Source of the DNA: Clostridium omnivorum
GTDB lineage: Bacteria; Bacillota; Clostridia; Clostridiales; Clostridiaceae
Reading direction: 5' to 3'
DNA length: 64,000 bases
NCBI RefSeq assembly: GCF_026012015.1
Contig: NZ_BRXR01000001.1
Span: 3,125,501 to 3,189,500 of the forward strand
Position 1 is the first letter of the stretch; the number at the start of each line of letters is the position of its first letter. Positions 32,103 through 40,018 of this stretch are shown in pieces. Below the pieces are notes generated by a model that was not told where the DNA came from, did not search any database, and saw only the letters and a list, made by a program, of their open reading frames with translations. The translations under genes were made by a program, and so were the position numbers.

Positions 32103-33782
32103 ATGACTAATGTATTAATATTCATAGAATTGTTATGCACAGTAGTTATGGGATTATATTTCTTCAATGCATTAAAAGGACAGCAGTCAAACAAGGTGGT
32201 AATTGATAAAGAGAATAAAAAAGAAATGGAAAAACTGAGAAAGATGAGGAATGTATGCTTAACAGAGCCTCTTACAGAAAAGAGCAGACCTGCTACTTTT
32301 AATGAAATAATAGGTCAGGAAAAAGGAATAAAGGCTTTACAAGCAGCACTTTGTGGACCTAATCCCCAGCATGTAATTATATATGGACCTCCAGGTATCG
32401 GAAAAACAGCAGCAGCAAGACTAGTCTTAGAAGATGCAAAGAAAAAAACATATTCACCCTTCAAAGCAAATGCAAAGTTTGTTGAAATCGATGCAACAAC
32501 AGTAAGGTTCGATGATAGAGGTATAGCAGACCCACTTATAGGTTCTGTTCATGATCCCATATACCAAGGCGCTGGCCCATTAGGTGTAGCTGGTATTCCG
32601 CAGCCAAAGCCAGGGGCAGTTACTAAAGCCCATGGAGGGATACTTTTTATTGATGAAATTGGAGAACTTCATCCTATAGAAATGAATAAACTTCTTAAAG
32701 TTCTTGAGGATAGAAAAGTATTGCTTGATAGTGCTTACTATAATTCAGAGGATCAAAATATGCCATTGTACATAAAAGATATATTTGAAAATGGACTCCC
32801 AGCAGACTTTAGACTTATCGGAGCTACTACAAGAAGCCCAGAAGAGATTATCCCAGCTATAAGGTCAAGATGTGTAGAAGTATTCTTTAGAGCCCTTTTA
32901 CCAGAGGAAATTGAGATAATAGCACAAAATGCAGTAGATAAAATAGGCATTAAAATTGAGGAAAAGGCAAAAAAATTAGTAGGTAAATACGCTACAAACG
33001 GGAGAGACTCAGTCAATCTTATTCAATTAGCTGCAGGTATTGCCATTAATGAGGGAAGAAATTGTGTTATTACTTCAGATGTGGAGTGGGTAATTGAAAA
33101 TGGTCAATATTCTCCAAGACCAGAGAAGAAAATAAATGATAAACCTCAAATTGGATATGTTAATGGTCTTGCTGTGTTTGGGGCTAATATGGGTGCTGTA
33201 ATGGAAATAGAAGCCACTGCAAGAAAAAGTAAATTAAGAAAAGGTACGCTTAGGATTACAGGAATAATTGAAGAAGAAGAGATAAAAAATTCAAATGGTA
33301 ATATTAGACGTAAGAGTACTGCAAGATGCTCTGTAGAAAATGTGATTACAGTTTTGGATAAGGTATATGATATTAACTGCAATAATTATGATATACATGT
33401 AAATTTTCCAGGAGGAGTACCTGTGGATGGGCCTTCTGCAGGGATAAGTATAGCCACTGCTATATATAGTGCTATAACAGGAATAGCAGTTAACAACGAA
33501 GTAGCAATGACTGGGGAATTGTCAATACACGGAAATGTTAAACCAATTGGAGGAGTAAATGCAAAAATATCTGCTGCGCAAAAGGCTGGAGCAACTAAAG
33601 TAATAATTCCAGAAGAAAACTGGCAGGAAAGCTTTAGTTTAATTGAAGATGTAAAAATTGTTGCAGTAAAAAGTATCAGTGAAGTAATTGAATTAGCATT
33701 ATGTAATAATAGTTTGGATAAAGGAACGGTAACAATTGATTCAGGTACTGACATTCTTTCAGCAAAGTCGGTAAAAGCATAG
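32103..33782 (+). CDS. lonB: ATP-dependent protease LonB
   Basis: Lon-family protease lacking the N-terminal substrate domain of LonA. A short hydrophobic N-terminus (VLIFIELLCTVVMGLYFF, about residues 4-21) suggests membrane attachment. AAA+ domain with Walker A GPPGIGKT at 95-102 and Walker B ILFIDEIGEL near 180; the C-terminal protease domain carries the Ser-Lys dyad S445 (DGPSAG) and K488 (GGVNAK). Length 559. In Bacillus the protein acts in the forespore. An in-frame stop just upstream (32088-32090) and the lack of other starts support ATG at 32103. It precedes lonA, the common order. Confidence 0.93.
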   Translation: MTNVLIFIELLCTVVMGLYFFNALKGQQSNKVVIDKENKKEMEKLRKMRNVCLTEPLTEKSRPATFNEIIGQEKGIKALQAALCGPNPQHVIIYGPPGIGKTAAARLVLEDAKKKTYSPFKANAKFVEIDATTVRFDDRGIADPLIGSVHDPIYQGAGPLGVAGIPQPKPGAVTKAHGGILFIDEIGELHPIEMNKLLKVLEDRKVLLDSAYYNSEDQNMPLYIKDIFENGLPADFRLIGATTRSPEEIIPAIRSRCVEVFFRALLPEEIEIIAQNAVDKIGIKIEEKAKKLVGKYATNGRDSVNLIQLAAGIAINEGRNCVITSDVEWVIENGQYSPRPEKKINDKPQIGYVNGLAVFGANMGAVMEIEATARKSKLRKGTLRITGIIEEEEIKNSNGNIRRKSTARCSVENVITVLDKVYDINCNNYDIHVNFPGGVPVDGPSAGISIATAIYSAITGIAVNNEVAMTGELSIHGNVKPIGGVNAKISAAQKAGATKVIIPEENWQESFSLIEDVKIVAVKSISEVIELALCNNSLDKGTVTIDSGTDILSAKSVKA

Positions 33783-33801
33783 TTTTCCATTTAAAAATAT
33801 G

Positions 33802-33816
33802 AATGCAATAAACTAG
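33802..33816 (+). repeat. 15-bp inverted repeat, left arm (lon promoter element)
   Basis: AATGCAATAAACTAG, perfectly complementary to the right arm at 33923-33937. The 106 bases between contain the lon promoter. Confidence 0.75.
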
Positions 33817-33844
33817 AATTTCATGAAGTATGTAGTAAACACCA

Positions 33845-33873
33845 TTGAAAAAGGTGTATTTTATGGGTATAAT
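33845..33873 (+). promoter_or_regulatory. Promoter of lon
   Basis: TTGAAA, 17 bases, TATAAT, about 130 bases before the lon start and inside the 15-bp inverted repeat pair. Confidence 0.7.
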
Positions 33874-33922
33874 ATATAAGTCTAACTACTTATAACTAGC
33901 CATAAAGAATTAACCTTAAATA

Positions 33923-33937
33923 CTAGTTTATTGCATT
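33923..33937 (-). repeat. 15-bp inverted repeat, right arm (lon promoter element)
   Basis: CTAGTTTATTGCATT, the exact reverse complement of the left arm at 33802-33816. Confidence 0.75.
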
Positions 33938-34003
33938 AGATTATTTTGTTCATTAATATATACAATATATTTTACATAGATTATGAAAAGTGAGGGGAGA
34001 ACT

Positions 34004-36316
34004 ATGGAAAACAATATTAAAATTCTTCCTCTAATTCCATTAAGAGGTATAACAATTTTTCCTTATATGGTTCTACATTTTGATGTAGGTAGAGAAAAAT
34101 CTATTCTTGCTTTAGAAGAAGCAATGCTAAAGGATCAGGAGATTTTTCTTGTGTCACAAAAGGACGCAAAAGTAGAAGAACCAATAGAAGAAGATATATT
34201 TACAATAGGGTCAATTTGTAATATAAAGCAAATATTAAAATTACCTGGGGATACAGTAAGAGTGTTAGTAGAGGGAGTAAGCAGAGCAAGAATATCAAAT
34301 TATATTCAGCTAGAACCTTTTTTTAAAGCTGAAATTGAGCTGCTTGAAGACGAAGAGGTAGTAATAAATAAGGAATCTGAGGCCTTGGTACGCTCAATGA
34401 GAAAAAGCTTTGATGAGTATATAAAATTGTCTGGGAATATACCAGCAGAAATTCTTGTATCAATAGAAGATGTAGAGAACCCAGGAAGACTTGCTGATGT
34501 TATTAGCTCATATTTGATGTTAAAGGGAGAGAAAAAACAAGAATTGCTTGAAGCCTATGATGTCTCTGAAAGGCTTGAAAAGCTTATTGTTATGATAAAC
34601 AATGAAGTTGACATATTAAAGATTGAAAGAAAAATTGGTGTTAAGGTTAAGAACAAAGTTGATAAATCTCAGAAGGAATACTATTTAAGGGAGCAGCTAA
34701 AGGCCATACAAGAAGAATTGGGAGAAGACGACGAAGATAAAAAAGAAATAGCAAGATATAAAAGTAGAATAACTAAGGCAAAATTACCTAAAGTAGTTAA
34801 GGAAAAGGCACTTTATGAATTGGATAGATTGAAGAATAGTGGAAGTTACTCTGCAGAAGGTGGAGTTATCAGAAGTTATCTGGATTGGATTTTAGATCTG
34901 CCTTGGAATAATGAAACAAAGGACAATTTGGATGTAAAAAAGGCTAGAGAAGTGTTAGAAGAAGAGCATTATGGACTTGAAGATGTGAAGGATAGAATAA
35001 TTGAATATCTTGCAGTTAGGAAAATGAGTAATTCTCTTAAAGGACCAATAATATGTCTTGTAGGTCCTCCAGGAGTCGGTAAAACCTCAATAGCAAGGTC
35101 AATAGCAAAAGCATTAAATAGAAACTTTGTTAGAATGTCTTTAGGCGGAGTAAGAGATGAGGCGGAAATAAGAGGTCACAGAAAGACTTACGTTGGTGCA
35201 ATACCAGGTAGAATAATATATGGAATGAAACAAGCAAAGTCTAAAAATCCATTATTCCTATTAGATGAGATAGATAAGATGAGTAATGATTTTAGAGGAG
35301 ACCCAGCAGATGCGCTACTTGAAGTTTTAGATTCAGAGCAAAATAGTACTTTTAGAGATCACTACTTGGAATTGGATTTTGATTTGTCAAAAGCACTTTT
35401 TGTAACCACTGCTAACAGCTTAGAAACAATTCCAAGACCTTTACTAGATAGAATGGAAATAATTGAAGTCTCAGGTTATACTTATGAGGAAAAATTCCAT
35501 ATTGCTAAGAATCATCTTATACCAAAACAATTAAAGGAGCATAATATTGAAAAAGATATTATAACCTTTGCTGATAATTCAATATATAATGTGATTGAAA
35601 ATTATACTAGGGAATCAGGTGTTAGAAGTCTAGAAAGAAAATTGGCTACTCTACTTAGAAAAGCCATTGCTGAGATGGTTGAAAAAGATAAAAAGAATAT
35701 TAACATTACATCAAATCATGTGAAGAAGTATTTAGGACCAGCTATTTATACCTTTGAAAAAGCAGATAGGGAAGATAAAATTGGTGTAGTCACTGGTATG
35801 GCTTGGACTGGATATGGAGGAGATACTCTTCCAGTAGAAGTAACAGTAATGCCAGGTAATGGAAAACTTGAACTTACTGGTCAATTGGGAGATGTTATGA
35901 AGGAATCAGCTAGAGCTGGATACAGCTATGTTAGAGCAAATGCAGAGAAGTATGGTATAAATCCTGAATTTCACAAGGATAAGGATATACATATACATGT
36001 ACCAGAAGGTGCTGTTCCAAAGGATGGTCCGTCTGCTGGGGTTACAATGATTACAGCACTTGTTTCAGCACTAAGCAACAGAAAGGTAAGACATAATGTA
36101 GCTATGACTGGAGAAATAACACTTACAGGTAGAGTACTTCCAATAGGTGGTTTAAAGGAAAAGACTTTAGCAGCATATAGGGCTGGTATAGATACAATTA
36201 TCATACCTAAGGAAAATGAGAAGGACATGCTTAAAATACCAAAGACTATAAAAAGTAAACTTACATTTATATTAGCAGATAAAATTGATATAGTTTTAGA
36301 AATGGCACTTTTATAG
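34004..36316 (+). CDS. lon: ATP-dependent protease La (LonA)
   Basis: Cytosolic AAA+ serine protease for damaged and regulatory proteins. Domains: N-terminal substrate-binding domain (about residues 1-200), coiled-coil helical region (200-300), AAA+ with Walker A GPPGVGKT near 350 and Walker [12 protein letters not shown] near 415, and the protease domain with catalytic S677 (DGPSAG) and K720 (GGLKEK). Length 770. The ATG at 34004 is chosen because GAGGGGAG lies just before it; an in-frame ATG seven codons earlier lacks a site. It is 10 bases upstream of ysxC, a conserved pair. Confidence 0.97.
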   Translation: MENNIKILPLIPLRGITIFPYMVLHFDVGREKSILALEEAMLKDQEIFLVSQKDAKVEEPIEEDIFTIGSICNIKQILKLPGDTVRVLVEGVSRARISNYIQLEPFFKAEIELLEDEEVVINKESEALVRSMRKSFDEYIKLSGNIPAEILVSIEDVENPGRLADVISSYLMLKGEKKQELLEAYDVSERLEKLIVMINNEVDILKIERKIGVKVKNKVDKSQKEYYLREQLKAIQEELGEDDEDKKEIARYKSRITKAKLPKVVKEKALYELDRLKNSGSYSAEGGVIRSYLDWILDLPWNNETKDNLDVKKAREVLEEEHYGLEDVKDRIIEYLAVRKMSNSLKGPIICLVGPPGVGKTSIARSIAKALNRNFVRMSLGGVRDEAEIRGHRKTYVGAIPGRIIYGMKQAKSKNPLFLLDEIDKMSNDFRGDPADALLEVLDSEQNSTFRDHYLELDFDLSKALFVTTANSLETIPRPLLDRMEIIEVSGYTYEEKFHIAKNHLIPKQLKEHNIEKDIITFADNSIYNVIENYTRESGVRSLERKLATLLRKAIAEMVEKDKKNINITSNHVKKYLGPAIYTFEKADREDKIGVVTGMAWTGYGGDTLPVEVTVMPGNGKLELTGQLGDVMKESARAGYSYVRANAEKYGINPEFHKDKDIHIHVPEGAVPKDGPSAGVTMITALVSALSNRKVRHNVAMTGEITLTGRVLPIGGLKEKTLAAYRAGIDTIIIPKENEKDMLKIPKTIKSKLTFILADKIDIVLEMALL

Positions 36317-36326
36317 GAGAAATATT

Positions 36327-36923
36327 ATGGAGATAAAACAATCTGAATTTATAATATCTGCGGTTAAGCCACAGCAGTACCCTACTGATAACAGGTGTGA
36401 AATAGCTTTTGTAGGAAGGTCAAATGTTGGAAAATCATCTTTGATAAACAGTCTTACAAATAGAAGAAAGCTAGCAAAAGTTAGCGGCACTCCTGGAAAG
36501 ACAAGGCTTATTAATTTCTTTCTAATTAACAGTAGCTTTTACCTAGTAGATTTACCTGGCTATGGTTATGCTAAGGTTTCTAAGACCGAGAAGGCAAGTT
36601 GGGGGAAAATAATCGAAACTTACTTAGTTAAAAGGCCACAGTTAAAAAAAGTAGTTCTATTAGTAGATTGCAGGCATAAACCTACTGGTGATGACATAAT
36701 GATGTATGAGTGGATTAAACATTATGGATATGACATAGCTATTGTTGCAACTAAAAGCGACAAGCTTACAAAAAATGAATTAGTCAAGAGTGAAAAACTA
36801 ATAAGGGAAACCCTAAAGCTTGAAAAAGAAAAAAGAATTTTTTATTTTTCATCTTTAAGTAAAAAAGGGAAAGAAGAGCTGTTAGATAATTTGTTCGATA
36901 TTTGTGAAGATATACAAGGATAA
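36327..36923 (+). CDS. ysxC: Ribosome biogenesis GTP-binding protein YsxC/EngB
   Basis: Essential Era-like GTPase that assists 50S subunit assembly. G1 motif GRSNVGKSS near residue 31, G2/switch region [11 protein letters not shown] near 57, G3 [10 protein letters not shown] near 75, G4 ATKSDK near 140, and G5-like SSLSKKG near 173. Length 198. GGAGAAATATT precedes the ATG, 10 bases after lon. It ends in a terminator that overlaps the leader of the next gene. Confidence 0.96.
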   Translation: MEIKQSEFIISAVKPQQYPTDNRCEIAFVGRSNVGKSSLINSLTNRRKLAKVSGTPGKTRLINFFLINSSFYLVDLPGYGYAKVSKTEKASWGKIIETYLVKRPQLKKVVLLVDCRHKPTGDDIMMYEWIKHYGYDIAIVATKSDKLTKNELVKSEKLIRETLKLEKEKRIFYFSSLSKKGKEELLDNLFDICEDIQG

Positions 36924-36940
36924 TAGTTAAATGCATAAAC

Positions 36941-36975
36941 AAAGGCAGGGTGATATTAGGAAGCACTCTGCTTTT
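36941..36975 (+). terminator. Terminator of lon-ysxC
   Basis: A 12-bp stem AAAGGCAGGGTG / CACTCTGCTTTT (two G-U pairs); the final TTTT also serves as U-run. Confidence 0.75.
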
Positions 36976-37002
36976 GCATATATGGTGAATATGGGGGTTA
37001 TT

Positions 37003-37731
37003 ATGAAAATTTTACAGGATGTCTTGATTTTATTATTGGTCTATTTTCCACCACTTGCTATATCTATAGTGGGGCTTCGAAAAAGGGAGGTCAATATTTT
37101 TTTACTTGGAGTTTTATCAATTATTTATGTTGGTATAACTTTATTTACAGGGACTCAGAATCTTATTCCTTTTTTATTTGTATTACTTAATATAAGGTTA
37201 ATGAGAACCAATAAAGAAAACGTTGGAATTATGGGAAGTGACAGCTATTATGAATTTGGATTTAGTATAAAAAAATTTAAGTTTTTAGAGGGACTAAAAT
37301 ATTCCGGAATTTCATATGCTATCACATTTGCACTTTCACTAGTTCTTTCAATACTTATATATATACTTAAAATTGATTTGAAACAGCAGCAGATTATAAC
37401 TGAACTTATGAATGTTCCTTTAAACAAATTTATTTTTATGGTACCAATGATGGTGATTTTTGCTCCTATACTAGAAGAATATATTTTTAGGTGGCTATTG
37501 TTTGAGAAGATTATTTCTAAGAGAATCGGTATTATAAGTGGGGCAATAGTATCAAGCATGATTTTTGCTCTGGTTCACTTTAACATTAGATCCTTTATTA
37601 TTATTTTTGCACTAGGGCTAATAAATTGCTACTTAATAGAAAAAAAAGGATATTGGTATGCAGTCTTTAATCACTCTATATTTAATTCGGTTACTGTAAT
37701 AGCGATGTTATTACAAAAAACAATAGGCTAA
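37003..37731 (+). CDS. CPBP-family intramembrane metalloprotease
   Basis: CAAX-protease/bacteriocin-processing (CPBP, ABI) family membrane protein, 242 residues and about six to seven transmembrane helices. The three catalytic motifs are present: EEYIFRWLLF (the EExxxR motif, near residue 160), FALVHFN (near 195) and the last-helix NHSIFNS (near 225). The ATG at 37003 with GGGGGT upstream is preferred; an earlier frame extension runs through the ysxC terminator. Targets are unknown; family members range from prenyl-protein processing to bacteriocin immunity. Confidence 0.85.
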   Translation: MKILQDVLILLLVYFPPLAISIVGLRKREVNIFLLGVLSIIYVGITLFTGTQNLIPFLFVLLNIRLMRTNKENVGIMGSDSYYEFGFSIKKFKFLEGLKYSGISYAITFALSLVLSILIYILKIDLKQQQIITELMNVPLNKFIFMVPMMVIFAPILEEYIFRWLLFEKIISKRIGIISGAIVSSMIFALVHFNIRSFIIIFALGLINCYLIEKKGYWYAVFNHSIFNSVTVIAMLLQKTIG

Positions 37732-37751
37732 TTAAAATAGCCTATTTTTTT
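37722..37751 (+). terminator. Terminator of the CPBP protease gene
   Basis: AATAGGCTA / TAGCCTATT stem with seven Ts; the left arm overlaps the stop codon. Confidence 0.9.
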
Positions 37752-37830
37752 GTGTCAAATTTTCAAGTAAGGAATAGTATATATTAGAACACTAAAGATG
37801 TAAGAATCTTCTGAGAGAGGAAGTGATGCT

Positions 37831-38181
37831 ATGAACAAACCCAACAATGAGGTAGCAATTACTGGGTTTGGAGGATCTGGAAGTGGTGGCTTGTTTGGAA
37901 GCAGCTGGATAATATGGATTCTGGTTATAATTGCTGTTTTTGGCTTTGGAAATGGCAATAATGGCTTTGGGAATTTTGGTAACTTTGGCTTTGGAGGCTG
38001 CGGTAACGACAGGCATCATCACCATCACCATCATCATCATAAAAATAATAACAACTTCTTCTTTGGCAACAACTGGTGGTTTGTTATTATAATAGTCGCA
38101 ATATTATTCCTGGTTACTGATGGTAATGGAGGTTCAAACACAAATATCATTAACGTTGATACTGATGATAATGAAGATTAA
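37831..38181 (+). CDS. Small Gly/His-rich membrane protein with a nine-His run
   Basis: A 116-residue protein with two hydrophobic helices (SSWIIWILVIIAVFGF near residue 24-39 and WWFVIIIVAILFLV near 82-95), separated by Gly/Asn/Phe-rich segments and a run of nine histidines near residue 62-70. The C-terminus is acidic (VDTDDNED). The His run could bind divalent metal. Composition resembles small spore-coat and envelope proteins of clostridia. The ribosome binding site (GAGAGGAAG) is good. First of a set of small genes up to 39460; no named family. Confidence 0.75.
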   Translation: MNKPNNEVAITGFGGSGSGGLFGSSWIIWILVIIAVFGFGNGNNGFGNFGNFGFGGCGNDRHHHHHHHHHKNNNNFFFGNNWWFVIIIVAILFLVTDGNGGSNTNIINVDTDDNED

Positions 38182-38213
38182 CGGGAACATAAGCTTAAAA
38201 ATAGTATATTGGG

Positions 38214-38242
38214 ACCATAACCCAGATAATAAGGGGGGTTTT
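38214..38242 (+). promoter_or_regulatory. Conserved leader motif with G-rich ribosome binding site, copy 1
   Basis: ACCATAACCCAG, five bases, AAGGGGGGTTTT just before the Cys-rich gene. The same motif precedes the paralogue at 39215. The CCC could pair with part of the GGGGGG and hide the ribosome binding site. Confidence 0.5.
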
Positions 38243-38247
38243 TGTTT

Positions 38248-38526
38248 ATGAGTAGAAAACATCATGAATGCAAGCGCGAAGAGAATAAATGCGATACATC
38301 ATTTTTTGGTAATTCCGGAAATTGTTGCTGCAGCTTTCCAACATTAATCATATTAATACTAATAATCCTTCAATTTAACAAAAATAAAGGCTTTGGATTT
38401 AGTAGTGATTCTAGTGAGGAATGTGAAGAGGACTGCGGTTCTGGCCATCAATTAATTGATAATAGTATTCTGTTTATCATAGCACTTTTCTTCTTAGCAT
38501 GCTGCAATCCATGCAAAAGATTTTAA
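38248..38526 (+). CDS. Small Cys-rich membrane protein, paralogue 1
   Basis: About 92 residues with conserved blocks GNCCCSFPTLIILILIILQFNK (here given in shorter form as NCCCSFPTLI plus a hydrophobic run) and DNSILFIIALFFLACCNPCKRF. Two hydrophobic helices each start or end with Cys clusters (CCC and CCNPC), an arrangement that suggests metal or disulfide bonding at a membrane or coat surface. The middle is acidic and Cys-bearing (EECEEDCGSG). Paralogue of 39215. The ATG at 38248 is nine bases from GGGGGG; a TTG six bases earlier is too close. Unnamed clostridial family; spore role inferred. Confidence 0.78.
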   Translation: MSRKHHECKREENKCDTSFFGNSGNCCCSFPTLIILILIILQFNKNKGFGFSSDSSEECEEDCGSGHQLIDNSILFIIALFFLACCNPCKRF

Positions 38527-38580
38527 TTTGATTTAGGAGGGTATAATAACCCTCCTTATTATAAAAGAAGGAGTGGTGGT

Positions 38581-38946
38581 ATGGGCAAGCATAGGAAAAA
38601 ACATAATAAGAGAAATGGGCAAAGAACTGCTAGTCCTAACTATTTTAATCCAGAAAATTTAAATGATATTAGCTCATTGCTAAATAATGTTGATGTGAAT
38701 CAACTAGCTAGTATGCTAAATAACATAGATATAAGTCAAGTTTCATCAATGCTATCTGGATTAAATTCCGGTGGAAGTGGAAATGAAAATGAGAGTCGCG
38801 ATTATAATCAACATTCATCGGGGCAAGGTGATAAAAGGGTAGATATATTAAATGCTATAAAACCTTTAATGGATGAGGAAAAGGGCAACCTTATAAACTC
38901 TATTATTCAACTTTACACTATAAGTAAAATATTAAAGAATAAATAA
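38581..38946 (+). CDS. Small protein with internal helical repeats, unknown function
   Basis: A 121-residue protein with a basic N-terminus (GKHRKKHNKR), a repeated helix pair (ISSLLNNVDVNQLASML then NNIDISQVSSMLSGL, about residues 30-61), a Ser/Gly/Asn-rich linker and a C-terminal helical domain DILNAIKPLMDEEKGNLINSI. No membrane segment. The internal repeats suggest protein-protein contacts. It lies between the two Cys-rich membrane paralogues and shares their likely expression. GAAGGAGTGG precedes the ATG. I do not recognise a named family. Confidence 0.72.
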   Translation: MGKHRKKHNKRNGQRTASPNYFNPENLNDISSLLNNVDVNQLASMLNNIDISQVSSMLSGLNSGGSGNENESRDYNQHSSGQGDKRVDILNAIKPLMDEEKGNLINSIIQLYTISKILKNK

Positions 38947-38952
38947 AGCCTG

Positions 38953-38990
38953 TAGAAAGCCGAATTTCTATGGGCTTTCTATTTTGATTT
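38953..38990 (+). terminator. Rho-independent terminator
   Basis: TAGAAAGCC pairs with GGCTTTCTA, followed by TTTTG. The 224 bases from here to the next gene hold no open frame. Confidence 0.75.
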
Positions 38991-39186
38991 TAATTGATGA
39001 CTTATAAATTAAACTAACTAAAAAATAATCACCAAATTTATAGTTAAGAATAGAATATAGTATAAAGCAAAAGATAGCAAAGCCTAAAGAGAAAACAGTG
39101 CATCTCCACATATTCTAAGTAACAAGTGAAGAGGTAAATAATAAACTCTAGTTTAATTACTTAAGAAAGAGAATAGACCACTTTAA

Positions 39187-39212
39187 ACCATAGCCCAGGA
39201 AAGGGGGGTTTT
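39187..39212 (+). promoter_or_regulatory. Conserved leader motif with G-rich ribosome binding site, copy 2
   Basis: ACCATAGCCCAG, four bases, AAGGGGGGTTTT six bases before the ATG, matching copy 1 at 38214. Confidence 0.5.
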
Positions 39213-39214
39213 GT

Positions 39215-39460
39215 ATGAGTAAAGAGTGTAATTACAATGGAAATGGTTATAATGGATTTGGAATCGGAAACTGCTGCTGCAACTTTCCAACATTGGTAAT
39301 ATTAATACTGATAATCCTACAATTCAATAGAAGAAGAAGAAGCAGTTCATGTGGAAAAGAGTCAACAGTTGATAACAGCATCCTATTCATTATAGCTCTA
39401 TTCTACCTATCATGCTGCAATCCATGCAGAAATCTATTTGGCAGCGGATGTGGCAATTAG
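39215..39460 (+). CDS. Small Cys-rich membrane protein, paralogue 2
   Basis: An 81-residue paralogue of the 38248 gene: GNCCCNFPTLVILILI near residue 24 and DNSILFIIALFYLSCCNPC near 54 are nearly the same in both. The linker is shorter and basic (RRRRSSSCGK) instead of acidic, and the N-terminus is Asn/Gly/Tyr-rich. Two membrane helices are predicted. Same leader motif and G-rich ribosome binding site. Function unknown; a spore-coat or envelope role is inferred from composition. Confidence 0.8.
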   Translation: MSKECNYNGNGYNGFGIGNCCCNFPTLVILILIILQFNRRRRSSSCGKESTVDNSILFIIALFYLSCCNPCRNLFGSGCGN

Positions 39461-39467
39461 TACAAAG

Positions 39468-39500
39468 GAGAGGGCAGAAATGCCCTCTTATTCTATTCTA
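39468..39500 (+). terminator. Terminator between convergent genes
   Basis: AGAGGGCA / TGCCCTCT stem with GAAA loop, followed by TATTCTATT on the plus strand; it overlaps the stop region of the bactofilin gene on the minus strand. Confidence 0.75.
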
Positions 39501-39864
39501 AAATTTCAGTAGCAGGTTTGGTTGTAAGCATGGTACATTTACCATCAAAGGAGCCGCCTTCTTTTATTATGATATTTTTAACAGTAATGTCGCCAGTGAC
39601 TTTTCCACTGCTCTCTATTGTCAAAGTATCTTCACATATAACATTTCCATCAATCTTGCCACTTACATATGCATTTTTACAGCTAATATTGCTTTTGCAA
39701 TAGGAAGCAATGCCAAACATTATATCATCTACCCAATTAATGTCCCCATCCACGGAGCCATCTAATTTTAATAGACCACTTCCCTTAAAGTTTCCAACTA
39801 TAGCACATTGCTCACCTATTAAGGTTTCAATTTTGTTTGAAACTTTTTCTTTTTCATTAAACAT
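39493..39864 (-). CDS. Bactofilin-family polymer-forming protein
   Basis: A 123-residue protein with the bactofilin right-handed beta-helix pattern: repeated short strands such as AIVGNFKGSGLLKLDGSVDGDI, YVSGKIDGNVICEDTLTIES and GKVTGDITVKN in about 16-20 residue units. Bactofilins form non-nucleotide filaments that organise cell shape or surface structures; function in clostridia is little known. The N-terminal tail is short. On the minus strand it is alone; its ATG at 39864 is preceded by GGGGG. Confidence 0.88.
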   Translation of the reverse strand: MFNEKEKVSNKIETLIGEQCAIVGNFKGSGLLKLDGSVDGDINWVDDIMFGIASYCKSNISCKNAYVSGKIDGNVICEDTLTIESSGKVTGDITVKNIIIKEGGSFDGKCTMLTTKPATEILE

Positions 39865-39994
39865 GCTATTCCCCCTATTTATTATTACAAAGTATTTATA
39901 TTCATAAAGTAATAAATATATTATTAAAATCTATTAAAAAGTTAAAAAATATGTCGATATATATAATACACGGATTATCGTAAGGGGAGGGGGA

Positions 39995-40010
39995 GCTCTA
40001 AAATTAGAGC
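39995..40010 (+). promoter_or_regulatory. Hairpin between ribosome binding site and start codon of the WYL regulator
   Basis: The purine-rich GGGGAGGGGGA ends at 39994 and the ATG is at 40019. GCTCTA pairs with TAGAGC between them, which brings the two to about nine bases. No alternative ATG, GTG or TTG lies in frame nearer the ribosome binding site. Confidence 0.45.
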
Positions 40011-40018
40011 AGCTGCGT

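Noticed and set aside
38013-38040. Nine-histidine run resembling an affinity tag
   Set aside because: It is inside a natural Gly/Asn-rich membrane protein with mixed CAT/CAC codons and no vector context.
39109-39117. CATATTCTA as a sigma-K -10 element before the second Cys-rich paralogue
   Set aside because: No AC at the required distance for the -35, and it is about 100 bases from the gene; chance match likely.
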